64,000 bases of DNA. It comes from Microbacterium sp. MF43 (GTDB lineage Bacteria > Actinomycetota > Actinomycetes > Actinomycetales > Microbacteriaceae). The stretch is taken from contig NZ_JABBDY010000001.1 of assembly GCF_012847295.1 (NCBI RefSeq), positions 1-64,000 of the forward strand, in the 5' to 3' direction. The notes below the pieces were generated by a model. The model was not told where the DNA came from and did not search any database. It worked only from the letters and a program-made list of their open reading frames with translations. This document shows, in pieces, positions 48,668 to 57,147 of the stretch. The translations under genes and the position numbers were made by a program. Positions within the stretch are counted from its first letter, which is position 1; every line of letters starts with the position of its first letter.

Positions 48668-49990
48668 TCAGGGCGCGGCGACGATGTCCATCCGGAGCTG
48701 TGAGAACGACACGCCACCGGCGGGTGTCCTCCACGCAGCCGTCGCCTCGTCGCGCGTGAGCCGGGTCACGAACCGCGGACCCGACTCGTAGCTGGTCCCG
48801 TCGCCGGTCCGCGCCGAGGAGGCGACGACCTCGCGGGCGAGGTCGCGGAGGGAGTAAACCCCACCTTCGCCGTCGAGCGAATCCCAGACGTCGGCGACGG
48901 CCGAGGCATCCGCTCCCCGCGGCTTCACCGGGGCGGACCCGCGCGCCCGCTGCACCTCGACGGCGTCGCCGAGGGTGACACGGTCGCCCGCGGTGGCATA
49001 GCTCCAGCGCACCCCGGTGACGCCCTCGGCCGTCGGCTGCGCGGCGCGCAGATCGAGCACCGAGACACCGTGCTCACCGACCACCGTTCCCTTGCCGCTG
49101 CGCCGGTCGAGGACCAGGGCGGTCGTCTCGTCGATGCCGAGGACGAAGGGGTGGCCCGTCGCCAGCGCGAGTTGCGCCGCCCGGCCCTGCCGGCCCCAGG
49201 TCGTGAAGTGGCTGTCGATGAGAACGCCGTCGACGAAGCCGAAGCCGCCGTGGGGAAGGTATCCCAGGGCGCGGGCATCGTCGAGATAGCCCGGCGTCGC
49301 GCCGTCCCGCCATGCCTCGTACGACTCACCGCCTGTGATCATGTCCTCGCCCTGCTGGATGGTGAGTCCCGCGCTGACACCGGACACGACGCCGCGGGCA
49401 GCGACGGCGCGGATGGCGGTCATCACGGGGGTGTCGTCGCAGTCGGTGAACGCCTCGAGCGGCGCATCCGCGCACTCGAAGAGCGTCCGGACGTATCGCA
49501 TCTGGTCCCCGCCGCCGAAGAAGACCCCGGTGGACGCTTCGATGGCGGCGCTGACCTCGGGATCGAACGCCTTCGCGGGCGTGTAGACGTCGCCGTCGTA
49601 GTTGATCGCGGTGTCGATGGGCACCGCGTACGTCTCGGCGCCGAACCGCTCGAAGAGGGCGGAGTAGTACAGACCGTTCGCGGCGGCGTTGTTCTTCGAG
49701 GCATCCGCGGCGTCCTGCGGCGTGCGTGCGGCCGACGCCGCAACGGTCACGATCGCGATGCGCGCTCTCGCAGGCCCCGAGCCGTCCGGGTCGGCGAGGT
49801 CGACGATCGACCGCAGGATCTGATCGTTCTCCTTGAGGTTTCCGCCGATCAGCACGGCATGGGGTGACACGCGTTCGGCGGCTGCCGCGTGCTCGGCTGC
49901 TGCTGCGGCCGGCTGCGGCGTGAGAGTGATCACGGCCGCAGCCGCGACTGCGGCGGCGAGGGTGCCGCTCCGGCGATGAGGGGTGCGCAT
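48668..49990 (-). CDS. secreted cyanophycinase-like S51 peptidase
   Basis: A 440-residue protein with a Sec signal peptide (MRTPHRRSGTLAAAVAAAAV..., cleavage near AAAA at about 35) and a cyanophycinase-like S51 domain. The nucleophile Ser206 is in GVVSGVSAGLTIQQG. GGGDQMRYVRTLFEC and FVDGVLIDSHFTTWGRQGR (a catalytic His candidate) match the cyanophycinase branch. A C-terminal addition of about 100 residues is unusual. ATG 49990 follows AAAGGAGATCC. It is divergent from the PLP decarboxylase, sharing 85 bp of promoter DNA. Known members cleave cyanophycin to beta-Asp-Arg dipeptides outside the cell; that substrate here is inferred. Confidence 0.82.
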   Translation of the reverse strand: MRTPHRRSGTLAAAVAAAAVITLTPQPAAAAAEHAAAAERVSPHAVLIGGNLKENDQILRSIVDLADPDGSGPARARIAIVTVAASAARTPQDAADASKNNAAANGLYYSALFERFGAETYAVPIDTAINYDGDVYTPAKAFDPEVSAAIEASTGVFFGGGDQMRYVRTLFECADAPLEAFTDCDDTPVMTAIRAVAARGVVSGVSAGLTIQQGEDMITGGESYEAWRDGATPGYLDDARALGYLPHGGFGFVDGVLIDSHFTTWGRQGRAAQLALATGHPFVLGIDETTALVLDRRSGKGTVVGEHGVSVLDLRAAQPTAEGVTGVRWSYATAGDRVTLGDAVEVQRARGSAPVKPRGADASAVADVWDSLDGEGGVYSLRDLAREVVASSARTGDGTSYESGPRFVTRLTRDEATAAWRTPAGGVSFSQLRMDIVAAP

Positions 49991-50041
49991 GGATCTCCTT
50001 TGAAACATGGGATACAGAACTGCCGTTGACGTGTCAGAATC

Positions 50042-50055
50042 TAACGCACATTACA
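50042..50055. promoter_or_regulatory. TAACGCACATTACA element, copy 2
   Basis: It matches 43586-43599 at 12 of 14 bases and lies in the divergent promoter of the S51 peptidase and PLP decarboxylase genes, 20 bases before the decarboxylase start. TTGACG upstream (about 50023-50028) may be a -35 box. Confidence 0.5.
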
Positions 50056-50075
50056 AACCGATGAAAGGGTGCTCG

Positions 50076-51515
50076 ATGAAGGGATCTCCCGCCGCTCCGG
50101 TCGCGGAACTCGCGGGGCCGACCGCCGAAGAGGTGCCGTCCGCGGCGGCTGCGCCCATGCACGCCGTCACCCCGCAGACCACCGACATCGTCTCGGACGT
50201 CCTCGACTACGCTCGCCGCCGTGCTCTGCTGCCGGCGGTGCCCCTCGACCGGCCGATGTCGCCGGCTGAGCTGCGACGGCTGGCGGGGAGATCCATCCGG
50301 CGGGACGGCATCGGGGCGCGACGCGCACTCAGTGTGTTCGAGCACGTGCTCGCGCCCGCGTGCATATCGACTGATCATCCCGGCTACCTCTCCTTCATCC
50401 CCTCGGCGCCGACCAAGGCCGCGCTCGCGTTCGACCTCGTCGTGTCGGCGTCGGCGATCTACGGCGGGTCGTGGATGGAAGGGGCCGGAGCGGTCTTCGC
50501 CGAGAACGAGGTGCTCGAATGGCTCGCCGAGGAATTCGGGCTCCCGTCGAGCACGGGAGGCGTCTTCGTGCAGGGCGGGACCATCGGCAACCTCTCTGCG
50601 CTCGTCGCCGCGCGCGAGGCTGCCCGGCGCACGCGTCGCGAACGAGGCGAGCGCATGCCGGAGCGGTGGGCGGTCGTGTGCAGCGATGAAGCGCATTCGT
50701 CGATCGCATCCGCCGCGGCCGTCATGGATGTCGACGTCCTGCCGGCGCGAGCGGACGAATCGGGCCGCCTTCGCGGCTCCGCCGTAGACGACGTGATCGC
50801 GCTCGCCGACGGCGCCGTCTTCGCGGTCGTCGCGACGGCCGGGACCACGAACCTCGGCATCGTGGACGACATCGCCTCGATCGCCGACGTCGCTCGAGCG
50901 CGCGACGTATGGCTCCACGTCGACGGTGCCTATGGGCTGGCCGGGATGCTCGCTCCGAGCGTCAGGCACCTGTTCGCGGGAGTCGAGCACGCCGACAGTG
51001 TGATCGTGGACCCGCACAAGTGGCTCTTCGCCCCCTTCGATTCGTGTGCGCTCCTCTACCGCGACCCCCGTGTGGCGCTCGCCGCCCACACGCAGAAGGC
51101 GGAGTACCTCGACACCCTCACCGACTCCGCCGACGGGAACCCCTCCGATCTCGCGATCCAGCTCACCCGCCGCGTCCGCGGCCTGCCGCTCTGGTTCTCG
51201 CTCGCCACGCACGGCACCGCGCTCTACGCCGACGCGATCGAGGACGCCATCGGCCGCGCCCGCCGCGTCGCCGACGAGATCGCCCGGCGCCCCGGACTCA
51301 CCCTCGTTCGCGAGCCGGATCTCTCGGTCGTGGCGTTCCGCAAGGACGGCTGGACCGCCGGCGACTATCAGGCGTGGTCGGATCGCCTTCTCGAAGAGCA
51401 GCGCGCGTTCGTCGTGCCCAGCTCGCACGCGGGTCAGCCGATGCTCCGGCTTGCGATCGTGTCGCCCCTCACGACCGATGCGCTGCTTCGGGAGATCATC
51501 GACTCCCTCTGCTGA
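50076..51515 (+). CDS. PLP-dependent group II amino-acid decarboxylase
   Basis: A 479-residue pyridoxal-phosphate decarboxylase. The PLP lysine is Lys315 in DSVIVDPHKWLFAPFD. Other signatures are HPGYLSFIPSAP, GVFVQGGTIGNLSALVAARE, and VATAGTTNLGIVDDIASIADV and WLHVDGAYG with the PLP-contact His and Asp. Family members act on aromatic amino acids, glutamate, aspartate or diaminobutyrate; the exact substrate cannot be read here. ATG 50076 has AAAGGG 7 bases upstream and is preferred over ATG 50061. It is divergent from the S51 peptidase gene, so it may consume an amino acid released by that locus. Confidence 0.88.
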   Translation: MKGSPAAPVAELAGPTAEEVPSAAAAPMHAVTPQTTDIVSDVLDYARRRALLPAVPLDRPMSPAELRRLAGRSIRRDGIGARRALSVFEHVLAPACISTDHPGYLSFIPSAPTKAALAFDLVVSASAIYGGSWMEGAGAVFAENEVLEWLAEEFGLPSSTGGVFVQGGTIGNLSALVAAREAARRTRRERGERMPERWAVVCSDEAHSSIASAAAVMDVDVLPARADESGRLRGSAVDDVIALADGAVFAVVATAGTTNLGIVDDIASIADVARARDVWLHVDGAYGLAGMLAPSVRHLFAGVEHADSVIVDPHKWLFAPFDSCALLYRDPRVALAAHTQKAEYLDTLTDSADGNPSDLAIQLTRRVRGLPLWFSLATHGTALYADAIEDAIGRARRVADEIARRPGLTLVREPDLSVVAFRKDGWTAGDYQAWSDRLLEEQRAFVVPSSHAGQPMLRLAIVSPLTTDALLREIIDSLC

Positions 51516-51602
51516 GCAGAACGCCGCTGCGCGGAGAGCGTCAGGAAGGCCGGGGGTTCGTCGGAAGCGGTGCGTCAGCCCGCGTCCCCGAGCCGGCCCG
51601 AG

Positions 51603-52286
51603 CTAGATCGCGTCGAGATCCGGATCCGCGAGCGCAGCCTTCTCGCGACGGCGGTCCCGCACGCTGATCGCGATCGTGACGAGCCCGTACACGAACAGTC
51701 CGCCGACCACGACGGGCAGCGCCAAGGCGCGCGCCTGGCCGGTGACGACGTTGTTGATCCAGCCGATGTAGGGGACGGAGTACCAGAGCTCCCCGACGAT
51801 CTGGACCGGCTGCACCGGCTCGGGGTCGTCGGCGTCGTTGGCGTCGCCGCGCGTGATGAACAGCGGCGTCCCGTCGGCGGCGGCGCCGACGGCGACCACC
51901 CGGTGGGTCACGACCTCGGGCTTGCCCGACTCCAGCTGATACGTGATCACGTCGCCGAGGTTGATCTCCTCGACCGGCACGGGCTTGACCACCACGAGCG
52001 TCCCGGGGGAGTACAGCGGAACCATCGAGCCGGTCAGCACGGTGTAGGGCTTCGACCCCGTGATCGCCGGAACGACGATGACGATGATCGCCAGCAGAGA
52101 GACGGCTCCGAGAAGCACCCACGAGAGCGCCTGGAACAGCATGCGCGGGAACGACACGCGGTCGTCGTCGGCGGGAGCGCCATCCGTGCCCGCGGCGGGG
52201 GCTGAGGCATCCGGCATCGTGTTCGTCCCCTCGGCGGGCGCTTCGTCTCGGCGCTCAGCGTACTGGTCCGCGATCGTCGCGTTCAT
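51603..52286 (-). CDS. SipW-type signal peptidase I
   Basis: A 227-residue type I signal peptidase of the S26B (SipW/ER-like) subgroup. There is an N-terminal membrane segment at about residues 40-65 (WVLLGAVSLLAIIVIVV). The catalytic serine lies in VLTGSMVPLYSPG and a histidine replaces the usual lysine in EVVTHRVVAVG; a C-terminal membrane segment follows near 190-210. ATG 52286 overlaps the stop of the upstream surface-protein gene by 4 bp. As in TasA systems, it most likely cleaves the alternative signal peptides of the three upstream proteins. Confidence 0.85.
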   Translation of the reverse strand: MNATIADQYAERRDEAPAEGTNTMPDASAPAAGTDGAPADDDRVSFPRMLFQALSWVLLGAVSLLAIIVIVVPAITGSKPYTVLTGSMVPLYSPGTLVVVKPVPVEEINLGDVITYQLESGKPEVVTHRVVAVGAAADGTPLFITRGDANDADDPEPVQPVQIVGELWYSVPYIGWINNVVTGQARALALPVVVGGLFVYGLVTIAISVRDRRREKAALADPDLDAI

Positions 52287-53152
52287 GCGCACTCCAGGTT
52301 CTTGGACTTGGACGAGGACTGGAAGGTGAGCCGCGCCACGGCGATCGAGCCGCCCTGCGCGTTCTTCACCGTCACGTACGTCTCGGCGGCTTCGGCGCCC
52401 TGGCCTGCCGGGTAGGTGAGGCTGAGTGCGCCACGCGAGGCCGACGTGACGGTGCCGGTGAGGGTGGCCCCGGTGTCGTTGCGCACGACCGTGTAGGTCC
52501 CGGGGGCGACGGCGGTGGGGAGCATCAGATCGACGCTGTTGCCCGTGGTCTTGCAGGCAGCCCAGCCGGTGCTCGAGACGGCGAGCTGCGCCTGCGCGTC
52601 ATCGCGCCAGTTGTGCTGCGTCGCGGTGGCGGTGGTCGTCAGGGTCAGGCTCGGTGCGGGAGCGCCCGCTCCGGTCAGGGTGTGCGTGTCGGTGTCGGTG
52701 ACCGCGAGCTTGATGCAGGCGTGCACGGTCGCGCCGGAGGCGACGGGTGCCGACGCCGTCCACGACGATGAGGTCAGTGCGCTCTTCGGCGTCACGCCCG
52801 CATAGACGCCGTCGGTCTGGCACGACCCCGCATCGGCGGAGAAGGCGACCTGCACGGTGGCGATGGCGGCGGCGCCGAATCCGGATGCCGCGGCCACGGT
52901 CACGGTCTGACCGCCCCACGGCGCCGAACCGTCGTTGGTGAGCGGCGCCGAGAAGTACTTCGTGCCCGCCCAGCCGGTGAAGCCGGCCGCGGACGGTGCG
53001 ACCGCGACGGGCGCGATCGAGAAGGTGCTCGCCTGCGCGGTCACGGCGAGCTGAGTGCTCACGACCCAGTAGGCGACGGCCGACAGCGGAGCGATGACGA
53101 CCAGGCCGATCGCGGCCACGAGTGCCGCGATGAGCTTCGCTCGCTTCGTCAT
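52283..53152 (-). CDS. alternative-signal-peptide surface protein
   Basis: A 289-residue exported protein. The signal begins MTKRAKLIAALVAAIGLVVIA and ends near SAVAYWVVSTQL; the YW after the hydrophobic stretch is typical of SipW-dependent (TasA/camelysin) precursors. The mature part is Thr-, Ser- and Ala-rich with beta-type pattern and has a few cysteines. The stop overlaps the signal peptidase start. Probably a minor or capping component of the same surface structure as the two smaller proteins upstream; there is no catalytic motif. Confidence 0.72.
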   Translation of the reverse strand: MTKRAKLIAALVAAIGLVVIAPLSAVAYWVVSTQLAVTAQASTFSIAPVAVAPSAAGFTGWAGTKYFSAPLTNDGSAPWGGQTVTVAAASGFGAAAIATVQVAFSADAGSCQTDGVYAGVTPKSALTSSSWTASAPVASGATVHACIKLAVTDTDTHTLTGAGAPAPSLTLTTTATATQHNWRDDAQAQLAVSSTGWAACKTTGNSVDLMLPTAVAPGTYTVVRNDTGATLTGTVTSASRGALSLTYPAGQGAEAAETYVTVKNAQGGSIAVARLTFQSSSKSKNLECA

Positions 53153-53186
53153 GATGTGCCTTCGTCCTCGAGGTGCCGTGGCGGGG

Positions 53187-53738
53187 TCAGGGCGCGGTCT
53201 GCGTGCCCGTGATGGTCAACGACACTGCGGCGGTCTGGCCCTGCGTGCCGTTGGGTGCGCTCGCTGCCAGACTCTGCCATACGCAGACGGTGCGAGTCGC
53301 GCCCGTGGTGAGAGTGTTCGCGACGGCCGTGGTCTGCCCGGCGGTCGTGCCCTGCCACCGGCCGGTGTCGGCGGGCCACGAGGTGGGCGGCGTCGCCGCG
53401 CAGGCCCCCGACTGCACGGCCACCGTGAGCACCACGCTCGCGGCCAGGGTGCCGGTCGCGCTGAACGAGCTGCTCAGCGAAAGCGCCACATCGCCGGTGT
53501 TGGCGATCGACCGCGTCGCGATGAGCTGTGCGGGTCCGCCTGGGTAGACCCCGGCGGTGGATCCGCCGGTTCCCGAGATCGAAAGCGCCGCCTCTCCTGT
53601 GGAGACCGAGACGGCGTCGGCCTGCGCGGTGGAGACGAAGGAGCTGAGCGTTCCGGGCGCGAGCACCACGGCAACGGCCACGACGCCGGCGATGAGCCCG
53701 GCGACCCCGAGGGGGCGTCCGCTCTTCTTCCGTGACAT
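53187..53738 (-). CDS. alternative-signal-peptide surface protein
   Basis: A 183-residue exported protein. The N-terminus reads MSRKKSGRPLGVAGLIAGVVAVAVV, followed by APGTLSSFVSTAQAD, a SipW-type signal. The mature domain is Thr/Ser/Gly-rich and beta-like, with one Cys pair (GACAATPP and RTVCVWQSL). ATG 53738 follows ACGAGAAG. It is the second gene of the operon, between two other surface proteins. It resembles camelysin/TasA-type fibre proteins in size and composition, not by any catalytic motif. Confidence 0.7.
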   Translation of the reverse strand: MSRKKSGRPLGVAGLIAGVVAVAVVLAPGTLSSFVSTAQADAVSVSTGEAALSISGTGGSTAGVYPGGPAQLIATRSIANTGDVALSLSSSFSATGTLAASVVLTVAVQSGACAATPPTSWPADTGRWQGTTAGQTTAVANTLTTGATRTVCVWQSLAASAPNGTQGQTAAVSLTITGTQTAP

Positions 53739-53782
53739 CTTCTCGTCCGTTCTCGTGGTGCGCGCGGCGGGTGATGGAGAAG

Positions 53783-53812
53783 GAGCCGGGCGGCTTTCCG
53801 GGTACACGCCCG
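53783..53812 (-). terminator. hairpin between surface-protein genes 1 and 2
   Basis: GCCGGGCG pairs with CGCCCGGC around 14 bases in the 97 bp between the first and second surface-protein genes. There is no clear T-run on the minus strand, so it may only reduce expression of the later genes, as expected if the first gene encodes the major subunit. Confidence 0.5.
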
Positions 53813-53835
53813 GCCCCTTCAGTCGTGGGCCGTTG

Positions 53836-54390
53836 TCAGGACGCGCCGTTGGCGGTCTGCGTGACGGTGACGGTGGTGGCGCCCAGGTTCCAGCTCTGGT
53901 TCATCGTCGCCGCGGCGGTGTCCGCCGAGGCGTTGCTGCCGAAGGGCCAGGTGAGCGTGAAGACGAGCTGGCCGTTGACGGTGCCGCTCGCGACGTCGAA
54001 CGAGGTGCCCGAGATCGCGGCGCCGTTGTAGGTGCCCGCGACGGCCGGGGTCAGGTGCGCCGGCACGGCGGCGAAGCCGCCCCAGGCGATCGTGGCGTTG
54101 GCGGTGAGGTTGGTGCCGTTGGCCTTCGTCTGGAAGGGGACCGTGTAGACGATGGTGTCGCCGGGGACCATCTTGAACGACGCGAGCGTGCTCGTGATGT
54201 CGGTCGTGGTGCTGCCGCGCTTGACCTGCCAGGTCGCCCCCGAGGTGAGTGCGACGTTCAGCTCGCCGGTCTGGATCGTGGCGGTGCTGGTCTGCGCCGA
54301 GCCCTGCCAGTAGGCGAGCGATCCGCCGCCGCCGAGCAGCAGCGCGATTCCGGCGGCGATGGCGATCGTGCCCTTCATGGACTTCTTCAT
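53836..54390 (-). CDS. alternative-signal-peptide protein, probable main fibre subunit (TasA/camelysin-like)
   Basis: A 184-residue exported protein. The signal MKKSMKGTIAIAAGIALLLGG GGSLAYW is followed by the QGSAQTST start of the mature chain, the SipW-type pattern. The mature part is a single beta-rich domain with GTFxxxDTxxxTVPFQTKANGTNLTANATIAWGG-like spacing and no cysteine. ATG 54390 has GGGGGGAA upstream. First gene of a four-gene operon ending in its own signal peptidase. TasA-type proteins form extracellular fibres; that role here is inferred from the signal, size and operon. Confidence 0.75.
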   Translation of the reverse strand: MKKSMKGTIAIAAGIALLLGGGGSLAYWQGSAQTSTATIQTGELNVALTSGATWQVKRGSTTTDITSTLASFKMVPGDTIVYTVPFQTKANGTNLTANATIAWGGFAAVPAHLTPAVAGTYNGAAISGTSFDVASGTVNGQLVFTLTWPFGSNASADTAAATMNQSWNLGATTVTVTQTANGAS

Positions 54391-54642
54391 GTCGGTTCCC
54401 CCCAAGGGATCTGCGGGTGTCTGAGCCCGGATTCTCTGAGACATCTGCGCGGTGCGCTTGCCTGATGAGAAGAGTCTGGAAAACCGACCTCGTCATGCCG
54501 ATCAGAGAACCGCAACGTTTCCGCAAGGAATCCACGAGGCTTCCGCGAACCGCAAGACAGCCTCTGCGCCGGCTTCGCCCTTCCTTTTCTGAAAGTCGCG
54601 CTTGACGGGGGGAGGAGGACGGGTTCATAATCGTCCCCGTCG

Positions 54643-54658
54643 GATAAATCGATTTATC
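54643..54658. promoter_or_regulatory. LacI-type operator of the fructoside operon
   Basis: GATAAATCGATTTATC is a perfect 16-base palindrome with the central CG of LacI-family operators, 16 bases before the GTG start of the LacI gene at 54674. No second copy is obvious elsewhere in the window. Confidence 0.75.
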
Positions 54659-54673
54659 ACAAGGATGTGAAGA

Positions 54674-55741
54674 GTGCCTCGTGCTCGTATCTCGGACGTC
54701 GCAGCGGCGGCAGGCGTGTCGGTGACGACCGTCTCGCTCGTGATGAACGATGTCGAGTCGCGGATCTCGGAGGACACCCGCAATCGCGTCCGCGAGGCCG
54801 CGCGAGCCGTCGGCTATGCGCCGAACTCGGTGGCCCGCGGACTGCGCACGCAGCAGACGCGAACGGTCGGCCTCATCTCTGATCAGATCGCCACGACGCC
54901 GTTCGCCGGGCGGATGCTCGCCGGCGCCCAGGACGCCGCTCGGGAGTCGGGCCACCTCGTCTTCCTGGTCGACACCGGCGGCGACGACGACATCGAACGC
55001 AACGCGATCAGCGCGCTGACCGCTCAGCAGGTGGACGCGATGATCTACGCGTGCATGTGGCACCGGGTCGTGGATGCTCCCGCAGGCCTCCCCCCGACCA
55101 CGGTGTTCCTCGACTGCCGCCCCGCGGGAGGCGGCTTCCGCAGTGTCGTGCCCGATGATCGCGCCGGCGGGTACACCGCGACACGGGAACTCATCGACGC
55201 GGGGCACCGGCGGATCGCCTATCTCGACACCGACGACGCTCCGATCGCGTCCCGGCTGCGTCACGAGGGCTACCTCGAGGCGCTGTCCGAAGCCGGCATC
55301 ACGGCCGACCCCACCCTCCACGTGACCGGTGCCACCACCGCTCAGGGCGGCCGATCGGCGGCCGACCTCCTCCTCGATCTTCCCGACGACCGGCGTCCCA
55401 CCGGCGTCTTCTGCTTCAACGACCGCATGGCCGTCGGCGTCTACACCGCCGCGCATCATCGCGGACTCGAGATTCCGCGCGACCTGTCGGTCATCGGCTA
55501 CGACGACCAGCAGCTCGTCGCCGCGGAGCAGGATCCCCCACTGACCACGATCGCTCTGCCCCATTACGACATGGGTCGCTGGGCGATGGAGGTCGCGCTC
55601 GGCGTCCGCGCGGAAGGGGATGAGGACGCCACGCACCTGATGGAGTGTCCCGTCGTGAGACGAGACTCCGTAGGCCCGCCGCCGGCGCAAGTCGCCAAAC
55701 CGAACCGGCGACGGGCTTCACACACCGAACGACTGCCGTAG
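54674..55741 (+). CDS. LacI-family repressor of the fructoside operon
   Basis: A 355-residue LacI/GalR protein. HTH residues 3-28 read RARISDVAAAAGVSVTTVSLVMN, with the hinge region near 50 (SVARGLRTQQTRTVGL). The effector domain follows, ending DLSVIGYDDQQLVAAEQDPPLTTIALP. A C-terminal tail of about 20 basic residues is longer than usual. GTG 54674 has AAGGATGTGAAGA upstream. First gene of an operon with a sugar ABC transporter and fructokinase, behind a perfect palindrome, so autoregulated. Confidence 0.9.
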   Translation: MPRARISDVAAAAGVSVTTVSLVMNDVESRISEDTRNRVREAARAVGYAPNSVARGLRTQQTRTVGLISDQIATTPFAGRMLAGAQDAARESGHLVFLVDTGGDDDIERNAISALTAQQVDAMIYACMWHRVVDAPAGLPPTTVFLDCRPAGGGFRSVVPDDRAGGYTATRELIDAGHRRIAYLDTDDAPIASRLRHEGYLEALSEAGITADPTLHVTGATTAQGGRSAADLLLDLPDDRRPTGVFCFNDRMAVGVYTAAHHRGLEIPRDLSVIGYDDQQLVAAEQDPPLTTIALPHYDMGRWAMEVALGVRAEGDEDATHLMECPVVRRDSVGPPPAQVAKPNRRRASHTERLP

Positions 55742-55799
55742 GCAGTCTCCGATCAGCGGCCGGCGCACGCGTCGACCGCCAACAAAAGGAAACCACAGA

Positions 55800-57089
55800 A
55801 TGCGCAGAACGACGCCGATGTTCGTCTCGGCCGGGCTGGTGGGGGCAATGGTCCTCACCGGCTGCGGTCAGGCGGGTCAGGGTGAGACCACGACCGAGGA
55901 TGGCCGCACCGAACTCACGATGTGGACTCACTCCGCCGGCAACCCGGCCGAGCTCGAGGTCTACGAGCGGATCATCTCGGACTTCAACGACTCGCAGGAT
56001 GAGTACGAGGTCGTCCACGAGTCCTTCCCCCAGGGCGCCTATAACGACGCGATCGTCGCTGCCGCGGCATCCGGCGACCTTCCCTGCCTGCTCGATCTCG
56101 ACGGACCGATCATGCCCAACTGGGCCTGGGCCGGATATCTCCAGCCGCTCGACCTGCCGACCGAGCTGACCGACTCGCTGCTGCCGACGGCGGTCGGCGT
56201 GTGGGAGGACGAGATCTACTCGGCGGGGTACTGGGATGCCGCGCTCGCGATCTTCGCCCGCAAGTCCGTGCTCGAAGCGAACGGGATCCGCATCCCGACG
56301 GTCGAGGAGCCCTGGACCGCGGACGAATTCGACGCCGCGCTCGCCGCGCTCAAGGACGCCGGATACGAGACGCCGATCGACATCGGCGCCGAGGACACCG
56401 GCGAGTGGTGGCCCTACGCCTACTCGCCGTTCCTGCAGAGCTTCGGCGGAGACCTGATCGACCGCTCCACGATGCTCAGCGCCGAGGGCGTGCTCAACGG
56501 GCCGGAAGCGGTCGAATGGGGCGAGTGGTTCGCCGGGCTGTTCGCGGACGGATACGCCGACAACAGCGGCACGGTCGGCAACCAGGAGTTCGTCGACGAC
56601 GAAGTCGCCCTCAGCTACACCGGCGTGTGGAACGCCGTCGCCGCTCTCGACGCCGTCGGCGACGACCTGCTGATCCTTCCCCCGCCGGACCTGGGCAACG
56701 GCCCGAAGATCGGCGGCGGCTCATGGCAGTGGGCGATCTCGTCGGAGTGCAACGACGCCGACGGCGCCCGCCAGTACCTGGAGTTCAGCTTCAAGGACGA
56801 GTACATCACCGAGTTCGCCGACAAGCAGGTCGTGATTCCCGCCACCGAGGCCGCCGCGCAGGCGTCGGAGTACTTCGGCGACGAGGGAGCGCTCCGCCCG
56901 TTCGTCGAGTTCTCGCAGGAGTACGCCGTGCTGCGGCCGGAGACGCCCGCATACGCGGTCATCTCGAAGACCTTCGAGACCGCCGCGAAGGACATCATGA
57001 GCGGCGCCGACGTCCAGGAGACGCTGGATCGCGCCGTTTCGGAGATCGACGCGAACATCGAGTCCAACGACGGCTACGGCTTCCAGTGA
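55800..57089 (+). CDS. sugar ABC transporter binding lipoprotein (CUT1)
   Basis: A 429-residue binding protein. The signal peptide has a lipobox MVLTGCGQ (Cys at about residue 22). The mature part shows the family-1 pattern, including ELTMWTHSAGNPAELEVYERIISDFN, YSPFLQSFGGDLID and SYTGVWNAVAALDAVGDDLLILPPP. It lies 58 bp after the LacI gene and is followed by a 14-bp perfect hairpin before the permeases. Ligand probably a fructoside or sucrose-like sugar, judging by the kinase and hydrolase of the operon. Confidence 0.9.
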   Translation: MRRTTPMFVSAGLVGAMVLTGCGQAGQGETTTEDGRTELTMWTHSAGNPAELEVYERIISDFNDSQDEYEVVHESFPQGAYNDAIVAAAASGDLPCLLDLDGPIMPNWAWAGYLQPLDLPTELTDSLLPTAVGVWEDEIYSAGYWDAALAIFARKSVLEANGIRIPTVEEPWTADEFDAALAALKDAGYETPIDIGAEDTGEWWPYAYSPFLQSFGGDLIDRSTMLSAEGVLNGPEAVEWGEWFAGLFADGYADNSGTVGNQEFVDDEVALSYTGVWNAVAALDAVGDDLLILPPPDLGNGPKIGGGSWQWAISSECNDADGARQYLEFSFKDEYITEFADKQVVIPATEAAAQASEYFGDEGALRPFVEFSQEYAVLRPETPAYAVISKTFETAAKDIMSGADVQETLDRAVSEIDANIESNDGYGFQ

Positions 57090-57094
57090 TCACC

Positions 57095-57128
57095 GTGCCG
57101 GCGGGAGCCGAAGCGCTCCCGCCGGCAC
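57095..57128 (+). terminator. intra-operon hairpin after the binding-protein gene
   Basis: GTGCCGGCGGGAGC pairs perfectly with GCTCCCGCCGGCAC across 6 bases. It lies between the binding protein stop and the first permease start, without a T-run. It probably limits read-through or protects the upstream mRNA, so that binding protein exceeds permease. Confidence 0.7.
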
Positions 57129-57147
57129 ACCTCGAGAGAGATCTGCC

